DNA of 64,000 nt, taken from assembly GCF_910594005.1 (NCBI RefSeq), contig NC_057831.1, positions 41,684,001 through 41,748,000 of the forward strand, read 5' to 3'. The DNA comes from Cervus elaphus (lineage: Eukaryota; Chordata; Mammalia; Artiodactyla; Cervidae). Below the pieces are notes generated by a model that was not told where the DNA came from, searched no databases, and saw nothing but the letters and a program-made list of their open reading frames with translations. A program made the position numbers and the translations under genes. Below, in pieces: positions 11,590-22,204 of this stretch (position 1 is its first letter; every line of letters starts with the position of its first letter).

Positions 11590-11760
11590 CTATTTCTTCA
11601 TTCATTCAATTACGTAAATAAAAATTCAGTGTCCACCACCTACATAACTGCTCTAGGCACTGAGAAAACAGTAGTGATCAAACAAAGGCCCTGCTTGTGG
11701 GGACTGCAGTCTAGTGAAAGAGACAGAAAATAAACAATGAAACAATGTATTTTGCATAGA
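11590..11760 (-). repeat. L2 LINE 3' end
   Basis: On the plus strand the reverse complement of the L2 3' terminus is clear: 'cttcattcattcaa', 'tgctctaggcactgagaaaacagtagtgatcaaacaaaggccctgcttgtgg', 'actgcagtctagtgaaagagacagaaaataaacaatga'. Similarity beyond 11760 fades; some of 11840-12050 may be its continuation. Confidence 0.75.
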
Positions 11761-13497
11761 GAGTATTTTGCATGGTTTTCCTTTACAAGGAAGAAAACCA
11801 AAGCTGAGTAAATGGATAGACAAGACCAGAAGCAAGTCGTGGAATCTGTCTTCGCAGAGTGACCTCAGAGAAAAAAGGCAAGGAAGAGGACCAAGGAGAA
11901 GACTTCAAGTGTCACAGGTTCAGAAGAGAGTTTCTTTATGACAGTTGCTTTATGACAGTGATGGGAGCCAAGGGAAGAAGAGCAAGAATGCCGAGGAAGG
12001 GTATCACACAGGGCGTGGCCCACCCTGCTGAGAAGGGAGAGGTTCTAGTTTGAGAATGAGAAGAAGCTGCAGAGGATCTGGAGCAGGGGGGTGGCAGAGA
12101 GAACTCTCTTCATTTTCAAGGACAGCCCCCCGGCTATGTGGGGTTTAGGCTAGACAACTGTAAGCTGACAGCCAGCGATGCCACGGGACAGCAAGGAGAT
12201 GGGGCTCGGAAGCTGATGAGAGTCCATGGTTGAGAAGAGAGAGCTTACAAAGTTTTCTTTTTCCAACTTTGCAATAAGTTCTGTGACGCTGAGTTTCATT
12301 AATCCCCTCAGTTGCAGCTTTTTTTTTTTTTTAATTTCAAAATACAGTTATAAAAATCTTCACAAGTCTGGAATGAGAGCAAACTTACAAAATAAAATAA
12401 TAGATTGTGAAATATATGAAATATTAATTATTTTTCTTCTGCCATAGAAAAATCATATACAGTGGGAGCCCATTAAACACAGAATTTAATCCAGAAATTG
12501 ATTTGTAATATACTCATAATTTAACAAAAGAAAACACCAACTTGTTCTGAGTACCAAAGCATATTTATCATGGGCTGATCCAATTTAGTATGTATTTGAC
12601 TCTTGGATCAATCAGGTCAAGCAAATCAGAATTGGAAAAGACAAAACTACCAAGAATTTGATCTTGTTAAATATATACTGTTCCTCAAAAAGAAATCGAA
12701 AGACATGTTCCATACAGGAAATCAATCTTAATTACACCAGCGATCACTGCCTCCAAGCCACCAAGCAAGAAACCTTCAGATGCTCTTACCATAAACACAT
12801 AATCACTGAATGAATTAGAAATGAAGTATAAAGTAATTGTAACACTACACTAAAGAGTGTATGTGTGTTTTAGTGTTTCCTAAAAGACTGGAGTTATTAA
12901 AAGACAAATTGTTACAAGTTTCTAAATTCTATGATTTGAGATTAAAAAGAATACTGAAATACTTATGGCATAGAGAATTTTTAAAATTTAAGATTATGGA
13001 TTTGGTTCACATTTTTAACACAAAAGTTATCAATTCTGTGTTGCGTGGGAATGACAATGAACATGTAACCGTGTAAATTCTGCTCTCCCTCTGAAAAGCA
13101 CTAAAATTTCTACAAGGGTATTTTGTTAGACTCTTTTGATCATTTATATTTAAACATACATTTTTATCTAAGTACATGAATGACTGTAAATCATAATATC
13201 ACCCTGGTACTATGATTACAATCCTGCACATCTAGGAAAAAGATGGAACACTTCAAAGTCTAGTTCCTTATTTCTAAAACACTGCTTATTCGTTACTGCC
13301 ACCTGCTGGTAAGCATTAAATGTACTTTTTCAAAAGAGAAATCTATACACACCTCCAGCTCTTTCCCTTGGTTTATTTTAAATGCTTAGATTTCAGTAGA
13401 TTTTAGAAAAGTTGTTGCATATTTTAATTAAGTAACATATTTTTCATTATAAAATATACACATAAAAAATATACACATATCCATTAAAATACAGAAA
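11761..13497. other. Unique DNA, no gene seen
   Basis: No coding region or well-preserved repeat. Short open frames here (for example 12226-12447 and 12861-13076) encode AT-rich, lysine/phenylalanine-rich chance peptides. The one feature of note is the CTCF-like motif listed separately. Confidence 0.5.
13298..13309 (-). promoter_or_regulatory. Candidate CTCF core motif
   Basis: Read on the minus strand, CCAGCAGGTGGCAG fits the degenerate CTCF core CCASYAGRKGGCRS at every position (core 12 bases 13298-13309, two more 5' of it on the plus strand). It lies in otherwise unique DNA just upstream of a SINE. Such a match arises by chance now and then in 64 kb, so occupancy is an inference. A weaker candidate, CCACAAGATGGC, lies at 39078-39089 on the plus strand. 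Confidence 0.35.
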
Positions 13498-13504
13498 AGC
13501 AGAA

Positions 13505-13778
13505 AAGTGAAAGTAATTAAGTCACTCAGTTGCAGCCAACTCTTTGTGACTCCAGGCCAGAATACTAGAGTAAGTAGGTGTTCCCTTCTCCAGGGGATCT
13601 TCCCAACCAAGGGACCGAACCCAGGTGTCCTGCATTGCAGGCAGATTCTTTACCAGCTAAACCACAAGGGAAGCCCTGGAATATTGGAGTGGGTAGTCTA
13701 TCCCTTCTCCCCAGGAATCAAACCGTGGTCTCTTACATTGAAGCCGGATTCTTTACCAGCTAAGCTACCAGAGGATCC
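13505..13778 (-). mobile_element. Bov-tA SINE with two tRNA-like heads
   Basis: The plus strand reads a BovA tail, then the body, then a complete reversed tRNA-like head ending 'accacaagggaagccc' (about 13674). A second reversed body-head unit follows, ending 'agctaccagaggatccc'. The middle of the BovA body (the 'atggacagaggagcctgg' part) is missing in the first unit. So this is a compound SINE or one SINE joined head-to-tail with another. No convincing TSD was seen. Confidence 0.85.
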
Positions 13779-14099
13779 CATAGGGTAGAAATAAGGAAAT
13801 AATAATCCCTTCATTTCTACTTTCCAAAGATAATCTAGTCATATAAACTTCAAAAGCATACAATCTTGCAATCTGATGTTTTTCACCTAAAACATACTGT
13901 TAAACTTCTGTTGCTCAATATTCTTATAGTGACTGTATTTAACCATATGAAATGCTTTATTTTTAAGCATTTCGGGTTTCTTTAATTTTACTTACTGTAT
14001 GTTTTTGGGGGAGGTGTACTAATATCCTGTTTTAAAAACTTTGGACTCAGTACTGATTTTTATATAAAAGAATACTGGAAATATAGCTCCTTAGTCAAG

Positions 14100-14620
14100 G
14101 GCTATTAAAATGTGAAGACTATAAATACACAGAGCCAAGTTCATTCCCAGAAATCTACACCAATTCACACTCCTATAAAAGAGCTACTCTCTCCACATTC
14201 TCATCAACACTTACTTTTATGTATTTTAAAAAGCTAGTCCAATAGAATAATCAAGAAAAATGGAACGCTATTACTATTCACGTTTATTAGCTATGGACAT
14301 TTTCTCTCCATATATTTCCTGGCCATTTCTGTATTTCTAAATGCCTCAGGTTTCTATCCCAGGTTTTCTACTTTATTGTTCACATCAGAATTAAAAATAA
14401 ATTAACCAAACCTTTTCATGTATATTACAAATATTTCCCCTGCTCTATATTATTTCATTTTATCTGTAGTATTTTTTTTAAAACATAGACAGTCAAAATC
14501 TTGATTCAGTCAAATATATTAGTCCCCTCCTTCTTATCTTTATCCCTGTGATTTTGTGCTTAGAAATTATTCCCCTCCTCTTAGAATTAGTCATTATTCT
14601 ACTCTTGAGGACAATTGCTC
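14100..14620 (-). repeat. Old L1 (L1M-type) fragment
   Basis: The plus strand follows the reverse complement of an L1 ORF2 3' half. Landmarks are 'caattcacactcctataaaagagc..ctctccacattctcatcaacacttac' (around 14160-14215), then a 'tttattagctatggacattttctc' block, then 'tattacaaatatttcccctgctct' and an 'aattattcccctcctc' block. Divergence is high and no frame survives. Confidence 0.55.
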
Positions 14621-15749
14621 ACATCTCCTTTACTACCCAAAAAGATGTTATCTCAATGTCTTTCCTATAGAAGCTCATAAAGTAGCTTGGCATGATAAAT
14701 AAGGTTGGTCACATCATGCCACTTGTTTTTTCTGCACCTGCAGGAATTATGACACTGATACGCAAAATATTTTGAGTACCTTATAAAGAATCTCTTATTT
14801 TTAGTGGGCTAGCTTTGTTCCATAGCATGTTCATATTTGTGTTCATAAACTCTGTTTAGCTATAAACATAAAATGAAAATCATATTTTATATCAAATAAA
14901 GTTACTATTTGGTTCAACCACAAACAAATGCAGGGTTCTATTATTGCAAAGTTAATGAAATAAGAAAGGGCACCAAGGAAAGAAAAGACCGGCCAGCTGC
15001 CAATTACTTCATACCAGAGTTTCCTTTAACATTTGTTTTATGGGGTATTTCTCTGTTGCTAATATGGCGAAGTAGAAAGTGCAGTGAACAAAAAAATCAC
15101 AAAGGGAGATTCTAGAAACACTGTGACCTACAGAAAATCATCTTATTATTCCTTTTTATATCTCCTTTCCTTCTGATATATAATAAAGTGAAGAAACTGA
15201 AGTTAATGACCTCAAAGATGTTTTCACTCTGACTCACCATGAATTTATATTTCTGACACACCTGGATAATATTTAGCTCCCTAAGCAGTAATCAATAATC
15301 AATTATCACTATTACACAACGATCAAAGTACCATCATATTCTACAAAGCATGCCATTTTAAGGAAGTAGAGTTAAAAATGGAACATGTTTACATTAAATA
15401 TAGGATGACACGAATATACTATCTCCACAGTAGGATGCAGTGGGAGAAAACTGACATCAAACACACGACTGAACAGAACAAAATACAGTCACCTCCAATC
15501 ATGTTTACACGTATATAAGCACCTACTGTCTTACATTCATCAGCATTCATGTTATGAACTGTGACTAGCAAATGGCTGGTCATTTTTAGGCAAGGAAATA
15601 TAAACTGTTCCTCCGCTATCTTAATGAGTCCATTACAAACACGGAAACTTCTTGGCTTATTAACTTTTTTCTTAACATTTCAGTTCTTTAATTCTTAAAT
15701 AATGTTATGTGGAACTTATATTTTTAATGATTTTCCTCTTTCACATGGT
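14621..15749. other. Unique AT-rich DNA
   Basis: No gene and no clear repeat. The 68-codon frame at 14909-15115 lacks recognisable features and is taken as chance. Confidence 0.5.
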
Positions 15750-16440
15750 GGTACAGGTTGAACTTTGTGTGGCCCTCAAAATTCATACGTGAAATGCTAA
15801 CCCCTCGATGTGATGGTATTAGGAGGTGTGGAGAAAGACTCCAGAGAGCTTTCTCTCTGAAGAAGTAAGGATGAGTGCTGAAGAATTGATGCTTTCAAAC
15901 TGTGGTGTTGGAGAAGACTCTGAAACTCCCTTGGACTGCAAGGAGATCCAACCAGTCCATCCTGAAGGAAATCAGTCCTGAATATTCATTGAAAGGACTG
16001 ATGCTGAAACTGAAAATCCAATCTTTGGGCTACCTGATGTGAAGAACTGACTCAATGGAAAAGACCCTGATGCTGGGAAAGATTGAAGGCAGGAGGAGAA
16101 AGGGAAGACAGAGAATGAGATGGTTGGATGGCATCACTGACTCAATGGGCATGAGTTTGAAAGATAGATAGTCTGGGGAGATAGTGAAGGATGGGGAAGC
16201 CTGGCGTGCTGCAGTCCATGGGGTCACAAAGAGTAGGACCCAACTGAACAAGAGAGCTCCCTAGCCCTTTTCTGCAACATGAAGTTACAATGAGAAGTTA
16301 GCTATCTGTAAACAAGGAAACGGGTCCTCCTCAGACATCAAATCTGCCAGGGCAATGATCTTTGACTTCCAGTCTCCAGAAGGGTGAGAAACAAATTTCT
16401 GTTGGTTATATGCCACCTATCCTATGGTATTTTTGTGTAG
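15750..16440 (+). mobile_element. MaLR-like solo LTR, split by a BovB insertion
   Basis: Two pieces (15750-15850 and 16251-16440) join into one old LTR-like repeat of the MLT/MST type. The left piece reads 'tggccctcaaaattcatacgtgaaatgctaacccc..gtgatggtattaggaggtgtgg..gagagct'. The right piece reads 'agagagctccctagccctt..ggacttc-like..ccagtctccagaagggtgagaaacaaatttctgttgg'. No internal retroviral gene is present. The subfamily is not certain. It is an ancient non-coding relic. Confidence 0.65.
15851..16250 (+). mobile_element. BovB 3' fragment inserted in the LTR
   Basis: A 400-bp BovB 3' end ('gaattgatgctttcaaactgtggtgttgg' to 'gtaggacccaactgaaca'). The host sequence AGAGAGCT is repeated at 15843-15850 and 16251-16258, so the TSD is 8 bp and the LTR was interrupted at 'cagagagct/ccctagccc'. 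The first ~20 bases of the insert are scrambled relative to BovB. Confidence 0.92.
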
Positions 16441-17485
16441 ACAGCTTGAATGAACTGACATATACCCATTAGAAAAAGTTAACGCTTTTTCTTTAAATGT
16501 CCAAACCAGGGGAAGATTTGCCTATAGAATCTGTAATTTTAGACTATGATCATGGTTGGACTAAAATTTTTCATACGGGTGAGATAAATAGTAGCTTGAT
16601 TATTACAAATATAAATAGTCCTTTACAAATAAATACAGAAAAACTGCCATGCCTTTGCCAGGTTGAATTCTCTATTCTCCCTCTGAAATGAAGTTTCAGG
16701 GCAGAAAAAAATGCACAATTTTTATAATCCTTATGATCAAAAAGGAGGCCACATAGCAACTCCTTAAAGTTAAACATGTCTATATTTTTGTGTGTTTGTC
16801 TTCCTTAAACAAAGTTTAAAAGAGTTATTATCTTCTGTTGCTTTACAGACGTGATTTACATATTTTAACAGAAAATATTAAAAACAGCATTTTAAAAGCA
16901 AATGTAGAAGTACATTTGACATAACTTTAGATGTATCATTTGATTACAATTAATGCATAAGTAAAAATAATAATATTTTTGAGGAGTTAAACTAATATAA
17001 TCCAAATGTACTCTAATGCAGCAATAATAATAATTAGATCCTCAAAGAGGGGGAAATACAGTTAAATACAATGAACCAAAAATCACAATGTTAACAGACA
17101 TCACTAAAGCTAGAAAATGTTAGCCCCAAATTTCTGAAGGAAAAGGATTTCTAGGTCTTGTGAGGCCTGAAGCTTATACAATTTGGAAAAGTCCTCTTTA
17201 AGAAAAATTATTTAAAATTGTAAATGCAAAATTAGGCATAAGGTCTTAAAAGTGATATATGCAAATGAAAGTCCCTAAAGCATAAGCTTCATTATTGTTT
17301 TTGATATATCTGCTTTCAGACGCAAATTTCTATATACAAATGATCAAAAAGTGGAAGGACAGAAAAAAAGTATTTTCAGGCTTATAAAAATCTAAAATAA
17401 AAACAATGAAACTAAATTCCATGCAACCTTTCACAGAAAACCACCAGAGGAGACCCTTAACTAAATGTCCTTTAAAAAAAGACTT
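16441..17485. other. Unique AT-rich DNA
   Basis: No supported gene. Short frames at 16497-16691 and 16571-16777 overlap on opposite strands and have no family resemblance. Confidence 0.5.
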
Positions 17486-18160
17486 CCAAAAAAACAAAAA
17501 CACTAATTCCCAAAGATACATATACCCCTGGAGAAGGAAAACGCAATCCACTCCAGTACTCTTGCCTGGAGAATTGTATGGACAGAGGAGCCTGGCAGGA
17601 TATAGTCACAAAGAGTCAGACACGACTGAGTGATTTAACAGCAACATATACCCCAACTGTTCAAACAGACATTATTTACAACTGCCAAGATATGAAAGCA
17701 ACCTAAGTGCCCATCAGCAGATGAATGGATAAAGAGATGTGGTGTATAGATATACGATGGAATACTATTCAAATTTAAAAAGAATAAAAATTTGCCATTG
17801 TAGCAATATGGATAAACTAAGCAAATAAGTTAGATAAAGACAAATACTATACAATATCACTTTAATGTGGAATTTAAAATACAACAATGAGTGAATGTAA
17901 CAGCAAAAGCAGCAGACTCACAGATGTAAAGAACAAACGAGTGGTTACTGGTGGGGAAAGGAAATGGGGGAGGGGTATTACAAGGGTAGAGGATTCAGAG
18001 GTAAAAGCTATTAGTATAAAATAAGTCACAAGGATATATTGTAAAACAAAGCGAATATAGCCAATATTTTATAATTACTGTAAGTGGAGTATAACCTTTA
18101 AAAAATGTAAAATACTCTATTATATACCTGCAACCTGTACATTTTAATTAAAAGAGAAAT
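17486..18160 (+). repeat. Old L1 3' end, split by a SINE
   Basis: The ORF2 end and 3' UTR of an L1M-type element: 'cactaattcccaaagatacata', then 'ttatttacaactgccaagatatgaaagcaacctaagtgcccatcagcagatgaatgg', 'gatggaatactattcaaa', 'ggttactggtggggaaaggaaatgggggagg' and a terminal 'ttatatacctgcaacctgtacattttaattaaaag'. No frame is open. A 115-bp SINE body sits inside it. Confidence 0.8.
17529..17643 (+). mobile_element. Headless Bov-tA/BovA monomer with 11-bp TSD
   Basis: A 115-bp BovA monomer without tRNA head ('tggagaaggaaaacgcaatccactccag' to 'gactgagtgatttaacagca'). ACATATACCCC is repeated exactly at 17518-17528 and 17644-17654. The target is the old L1 listed around it, which gives a clear relative age. 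Confidence 0.93.
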
Positions 18161-18485
18161 TAAAAAAGAAGAGACATTTGCTTCTAGAAAGATGGAATAG
18201 ACAGCCTTTTCCTTACTCTTCCTGCCGTATAAGAACTCTGGGCACTCTAAGTATAGCAAATATAACAAGATTCCAAAAGGTGAAGAGATGACATATTGGC
18301 CAGAAACTGAGGAACCCAAGGAGTGACATGGTGGGGAATTCCCTGGTTTTTCACATTGCCTCAAATATCACAGCCAGAGTGACGAAGAAGCAAACAACCC
18401 CAACTTGCCAAAAGGCACAAATAAAGTCCCAAGACGATGAAAAAGATATTTTTCAGGAATAGATGAGGAGCCAATACCATGTCAG
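18161..18485. other. Unassigned DNA between an L1 and a BovB
   Basis: No gene. One phrase (ctagaaagatggaatagacag) recalls the start of some L1 5' UTRs, but the rest does not support that. It directly precedes the tRNA-like head at the 5' end of the BovB. Confidence 0.4.
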
Positions 18486-18588
18486 CACTTCCCGGATGAC
18501 GCAGCTGGTAAAGAATCCACTTGCCAGTGCAGGAAACACAGGGGATGCAGGTTCAATCCCTGGGGCAGGAAGATCCCCTGAAGAGGGC
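18486..18588 (+). mobile_element. tRNA-Glu-like SINE head joined to the BovB 5' end
   Basis: The segment 'cacttcccggatgacgcagctggtaaagaatcc..ggttcaatccctggggcaggaagatcccctgaagagggc' is a Bov-tA head with a recognisable B-box-like 'ggttcaatccc'. It runs straight into 'aatggcaacccactccagtattc', which is shared by the BovA body and the BovB 5' end. So either a Bov-tA was the landing site or the two were fused by recombination or template switching. Confidence 0.75.
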
Positions 18589-18904
18589 AATGGCAACCCA
18601 CTCCAGTATTCATGTATCACAGCCTTGTAATGGTGAAGGGGCCTGCGTAACTCAATGAAGCTATAAGCCATGCCATGCAGGGCCACCCAGGATGGATGGG
18701 TCACAATGAAGAGTTCCGGCCAATCATGGTCCACTGGAGGAGGAAATGGCAACCCACTCCAGTATTCATGTATCTCAGCCTTGTAATGATGAAGGGGCCT
18801 GTGTAACTCAATGAAGCTATGAGCCATGCCATGCAGGGCCACCCAGGATGGATGGGTCACAATGAAGAGTTCCGGCCAATCATGGTCCACTGGAGGAGGA
18901 AATG
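18589..18904 (+). repeat. 156-bp tandem repeat (two full units) at the BovB 5' end
   Basis: The unit beginning 'aatggcaacccactccag' starts at 18589, 18745 and 18901, an exact period of 156 bp. Units 1 and 2 differ at only a handful of positions (for example tatcaca/tatctca and ataagcc/atgagcc). The third start continues straight into the BovB 5' region. Because 156 is divisible by three, the minus strand shows a false 151-codon frame with a 52-residue repeat. Confidence 0.95.
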
Positions 18905-21351
18905 GCAACCCATTCCAGCATTCTTGTCACGAGAATCCCATGAACAGTATAATAAGGCAAAAAGATATGACACTGAAAGATGAGCCCCCAGGTCAGAGGG
19001 TGTCCAAAACGCCACTGGGTAAGAGTGGAGGGCAATCACTAACAGCTCCAGGAGGAATGAAGCAGTTGGTCCAAAGTGGAAACTTCACAGTTGCGGATGT
19101 GTCTGGTGGTGAAAGTTTAAGTCCGATGCTGTAAAGAACAGTATTGCATAGGAACTTGGGATGTTAGGTCCACGAATCAAGGTAAACTGGACGTGGTCAA
19201 GCAGGAGATGGCAAGACAGAAGATCAACATCTTAGGAATCAGTAAACTAAAGTGGATGGGGATGGGCAAATTTAATTCAGATGACCATTATAGCTAATAC
19301 TGTGGGCAAGAATAGCTTAGAAGAAATGAAGTTGTCCTCAGAATTTAAAAAAAAAAAAAAAAGAGTTCAAGATGAAGGACTTGGTTGCAATCTCAAAAAT
19401 GACATAATAATCTCAGTTCGTTTCCAAGGCAAACCATTCAACATCACTATAATCCAAGTCCATGTCCTGATGCCACAGAAGCTCTAGTTGACTGGTTCTA
19501 GGAAGACTTAAAACACTTTCTAGAACACACACTGAAAAAAAAAAAAAAAAAGATGTCCTTTTCATCACAGGGGATTGCAATACAAAAGTAGGAAATCCAG
19601 AGATACCTGGAATAACAGACAAAATTCAAGTAAAAACTTGTTTGGAGTACACCTTGGAGTACACCTTGGAGTACAAAACTGAAGTATGGCAAAGGTTAAT
19701 AGAGTTTTATCAAAAACACACTAGTCACAGCAAACACCTTCTTCCAACAACACATGAGAAGACCCTTCACATGGATATCACCAAACAGTCAAAACTAAAA
19801 TCAGACTGATTATATTCTTTGCAGCTAAAGATGGAAATGTTTTATATAGTCTAAAAAAGGAAGATTTAGAGCTGAATGTGGCTCAGATCATGAGCTCCTT
19901 ATTGCAAAATTCAGGCTTAAATTGAAGAAAGTGAAGAAAACCACAAGGCTATTCAGGTACGACCTAAATCAAATCCCTTATGATTATACAGTGGAAGACA
20001 AATAGATTCAAGGGATAACTTTTGGTAGACAGAGTGCCTGAAGAACTATGGACAGAGGTTCCTAAGACCGAACAGGAGGTGGTGATCAAAACCACCCCCA
20101 AGAAAAAGAAATTCAGAAAGGAAAAGTGTTTGCTGCGGTGGCTTTACAAATAGCGGAGGAAAGAAGAGAAGGGAGAGACAGGGAGAAAGGGAAAGATATA
20201 CCCAACTGAAGACAGATTCCAGAGAATAGCAAGGAGATAAGTAGGCTTTCTGAAATGAACAATGCAAAGAAATAGGGGAAAACAATAGAATAGGAAAGAC
20301 TAGCAGTCTCTTCCAGAAAACTGGAGATATCAAGGGAATATTTCATGTAAAGATAGGCATGATAAAGGACAGAAATGGCAAGGACCTCAGAAGCAGAAGA
20401 GATGAAGAAGAGATGGCAAGAACTCACAGAATAACTATACAAAAAAGATCCTAATGACCCAGATAACCACAGTAGTGTGGTCACTTACCTAAAGTCAGAC
20501 ATCCTGGAGTGTGAAGTCAAGGGCATCTTAGGAAGCATTACACGAACAAAGCCAGTGGAGGTGATGGAATTTCAGCTGAGCTATTTCAAATCCTAAAAGA
20601 TGATGGTGTTAAAGTGCTGCACTCAATATGTCAGCAAATTTGGAAAACTCAGCAATGGCCACAGGACTGAAAAAGGTCAGGTTTCATTCCAATCCTAAAG
20701 AAGGGCAATGTCAAAAAATGGTCAAACTATCATACAATTGCACTCATTTCACATGCTAACAGAGTAATACTAAAAAATCCTTCAAGCTAGGCTTCAAGAA
20801 TATGTGAGCCAAGAACTTCCAGATATACAAGCTGGATTTAGAAATGGCAGAGGAACCAGAGATCAATTTGCCACCATCCATTGGATCATACAGAAAGCAA
20901 GGGAATTCTAGAAAAAAACATTTACTTCTGCTTCATTGACTGTGTCAAAGCCTTTTACTGAGGGGTTCACAACAAACTGTGGAAAATTCTCAAAGAGATG
21001 GGAATACCAGACCACCTTACATGTCTCCTGAGAAACCTGTATGCAGGTCAAGAAGCAACAGTTAGGAGCGGACATGGAACAATGGACTGGTTTAAAATTG
21101 GGAAAGGAGTATGTCAAGACTGTATATTGTCACCCTGCTTATTTAACTTAGATGCAGAGTACGTCATGCAAAATTCTGGGCTGGATGAATCACAAGCTGG
21201 AATCAAGATTGCTGGGAGAAATATCAACTACTTCACGTATGCTGATGAGACCACACTAATGACAGAAAGCAAAGAGGAACTAAAGAGCTTCTTGATGAGG
21301 GTAAGAGAGGAGTGTAAAAAAAGTTGGTTTAAAATTTAATGTTCAAAAGAA

Positions 21352-21720
21352 GAACATTACAGCATACTAACATATATATATGGAATTTAGAAAGGTGATA
21401 ATGATAACCCTATATGCAAAACAGAAAAAGAGACACAGAAATACAGAACAGACTTTTGAACTTTGTGGGAGAATGTGAGGGTGGGATATTTCAAAAGAAC
21501 AGCATGTTTACTATCTATGGTGAAACAGATCACCAGCCCAGGTGGGATGCATGAGACAAGTGCTCGGGCCTGGTGCACTGGGAAGACCCAGAGGAATCGG
21601 GTGGAGAGGGAGGTGGGAGGGGGGATCGGGATTGGGAATACATGTAAATCCATGGCTGATTCATATCAATGTATGACAAAACCCACTGGAAAAAAAAATA
21701 ATAATAATAAAAAAAAAAAA
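21352..21720 (+). mobile_element. Young L1 3' end inserted in BovB, 19-bp TSD
   Basis: A 5'-truncated ruminant L1 begins at 'gaacattacagcatactaac', runs through the last ORF2 codons and the 3' UTR ('gggaagacccagaggaatcgg', 'tatgacaaaacccactgg') and ends in an A-rich tail with (AAT)n. The host BovB sequence AATTTAATGTTCAAAAGAA is repeated at 21333-21351 and 21721-21739. The body is nearly identical to the larger L1 at 27756-29404. Confidence 0.97.
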
Positions 21721-22204
21721 AATTTAATGTTCAAAAGAATAAAATCATGGCATCTGGTCCCATCACTCTATGGCAAATAGATAGGGAAACAGTGGAAATA
21801 GTGGCAGATTTTATTATTTTGGGCTCCAAAATCACTGTGAACAGGAACTACTGCCAGGAAATTAAAAGGTGCTGGCTCCTTGGAAGGAAAGCTATGACCA
21901 TCCTAGACAGCATATTAAATAGCAGAGACCTCACTTTGCCAACAAAGGTCTGTATAGTCAAAGATATGGTTTCTCCTGTACTCATATACGGATGTGAGAG
22001 TTGGACTATGAAGACAACTGAGGGCTGAAGAATTAATGCTTTCAAATTGTGGTGCCAGAAAAGACTCTTGACAGTTCCTTGGATAGCAAAGAGATCAAAC
22101 TAGTCAATCCGAAAGAAAATCAATCCTGAATATTCATTGGAAGCACTGATTCTGTAGCTCAGGCTCCAATATTTGGCCACCTGATGTGAAGCGCCGACTC
22201 ATTG

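Larger units (their letters stand above)
18486..22204 (+). mobile_element. Near full-length BovB LINE, decayed, 3' end missing
   Basis: Order: tRNA-like head (18486-18588), 156-bp tandem repeat (18589-18904), 5' UTR, endonuclease region, linker, RT region, 3' region to 'gactcattgg'. Endonuclease signature codons for GSDHE lie at about 19880-19894. The RT catalytic YADD has become YADE at 21238-21249. Frames are broken many times by stops, frameshifts and at least one A-run (19351-19363). A 369-bp L1 is inserted at 21352-21720. The last ~150 bp of BovB are absent, which is unusual for a LINE because truncation is normally at the 5' end. Confidence 0.93.

Noticed and set aside
15750..16440. Endogenous retrovirus with genes
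   Set aside because: Only LTR-like sequence is present; no gag, pol or env remnant could be seen here or at 43226-43811.
18589..18904. Regular repeats as a possible CRISPR-like array
   Set aside because: Units are contiguous 156-bp tandem copies without spacers, in a ruminant LINE.
18453..18908. 151-codon minus-strand frame with 52-residue protein repeats
   Set aside because: It is a by-product of the 156-bp tandem DNA repeat (156 is divisible by three) in the BovB 5' region; there is no coding signal.
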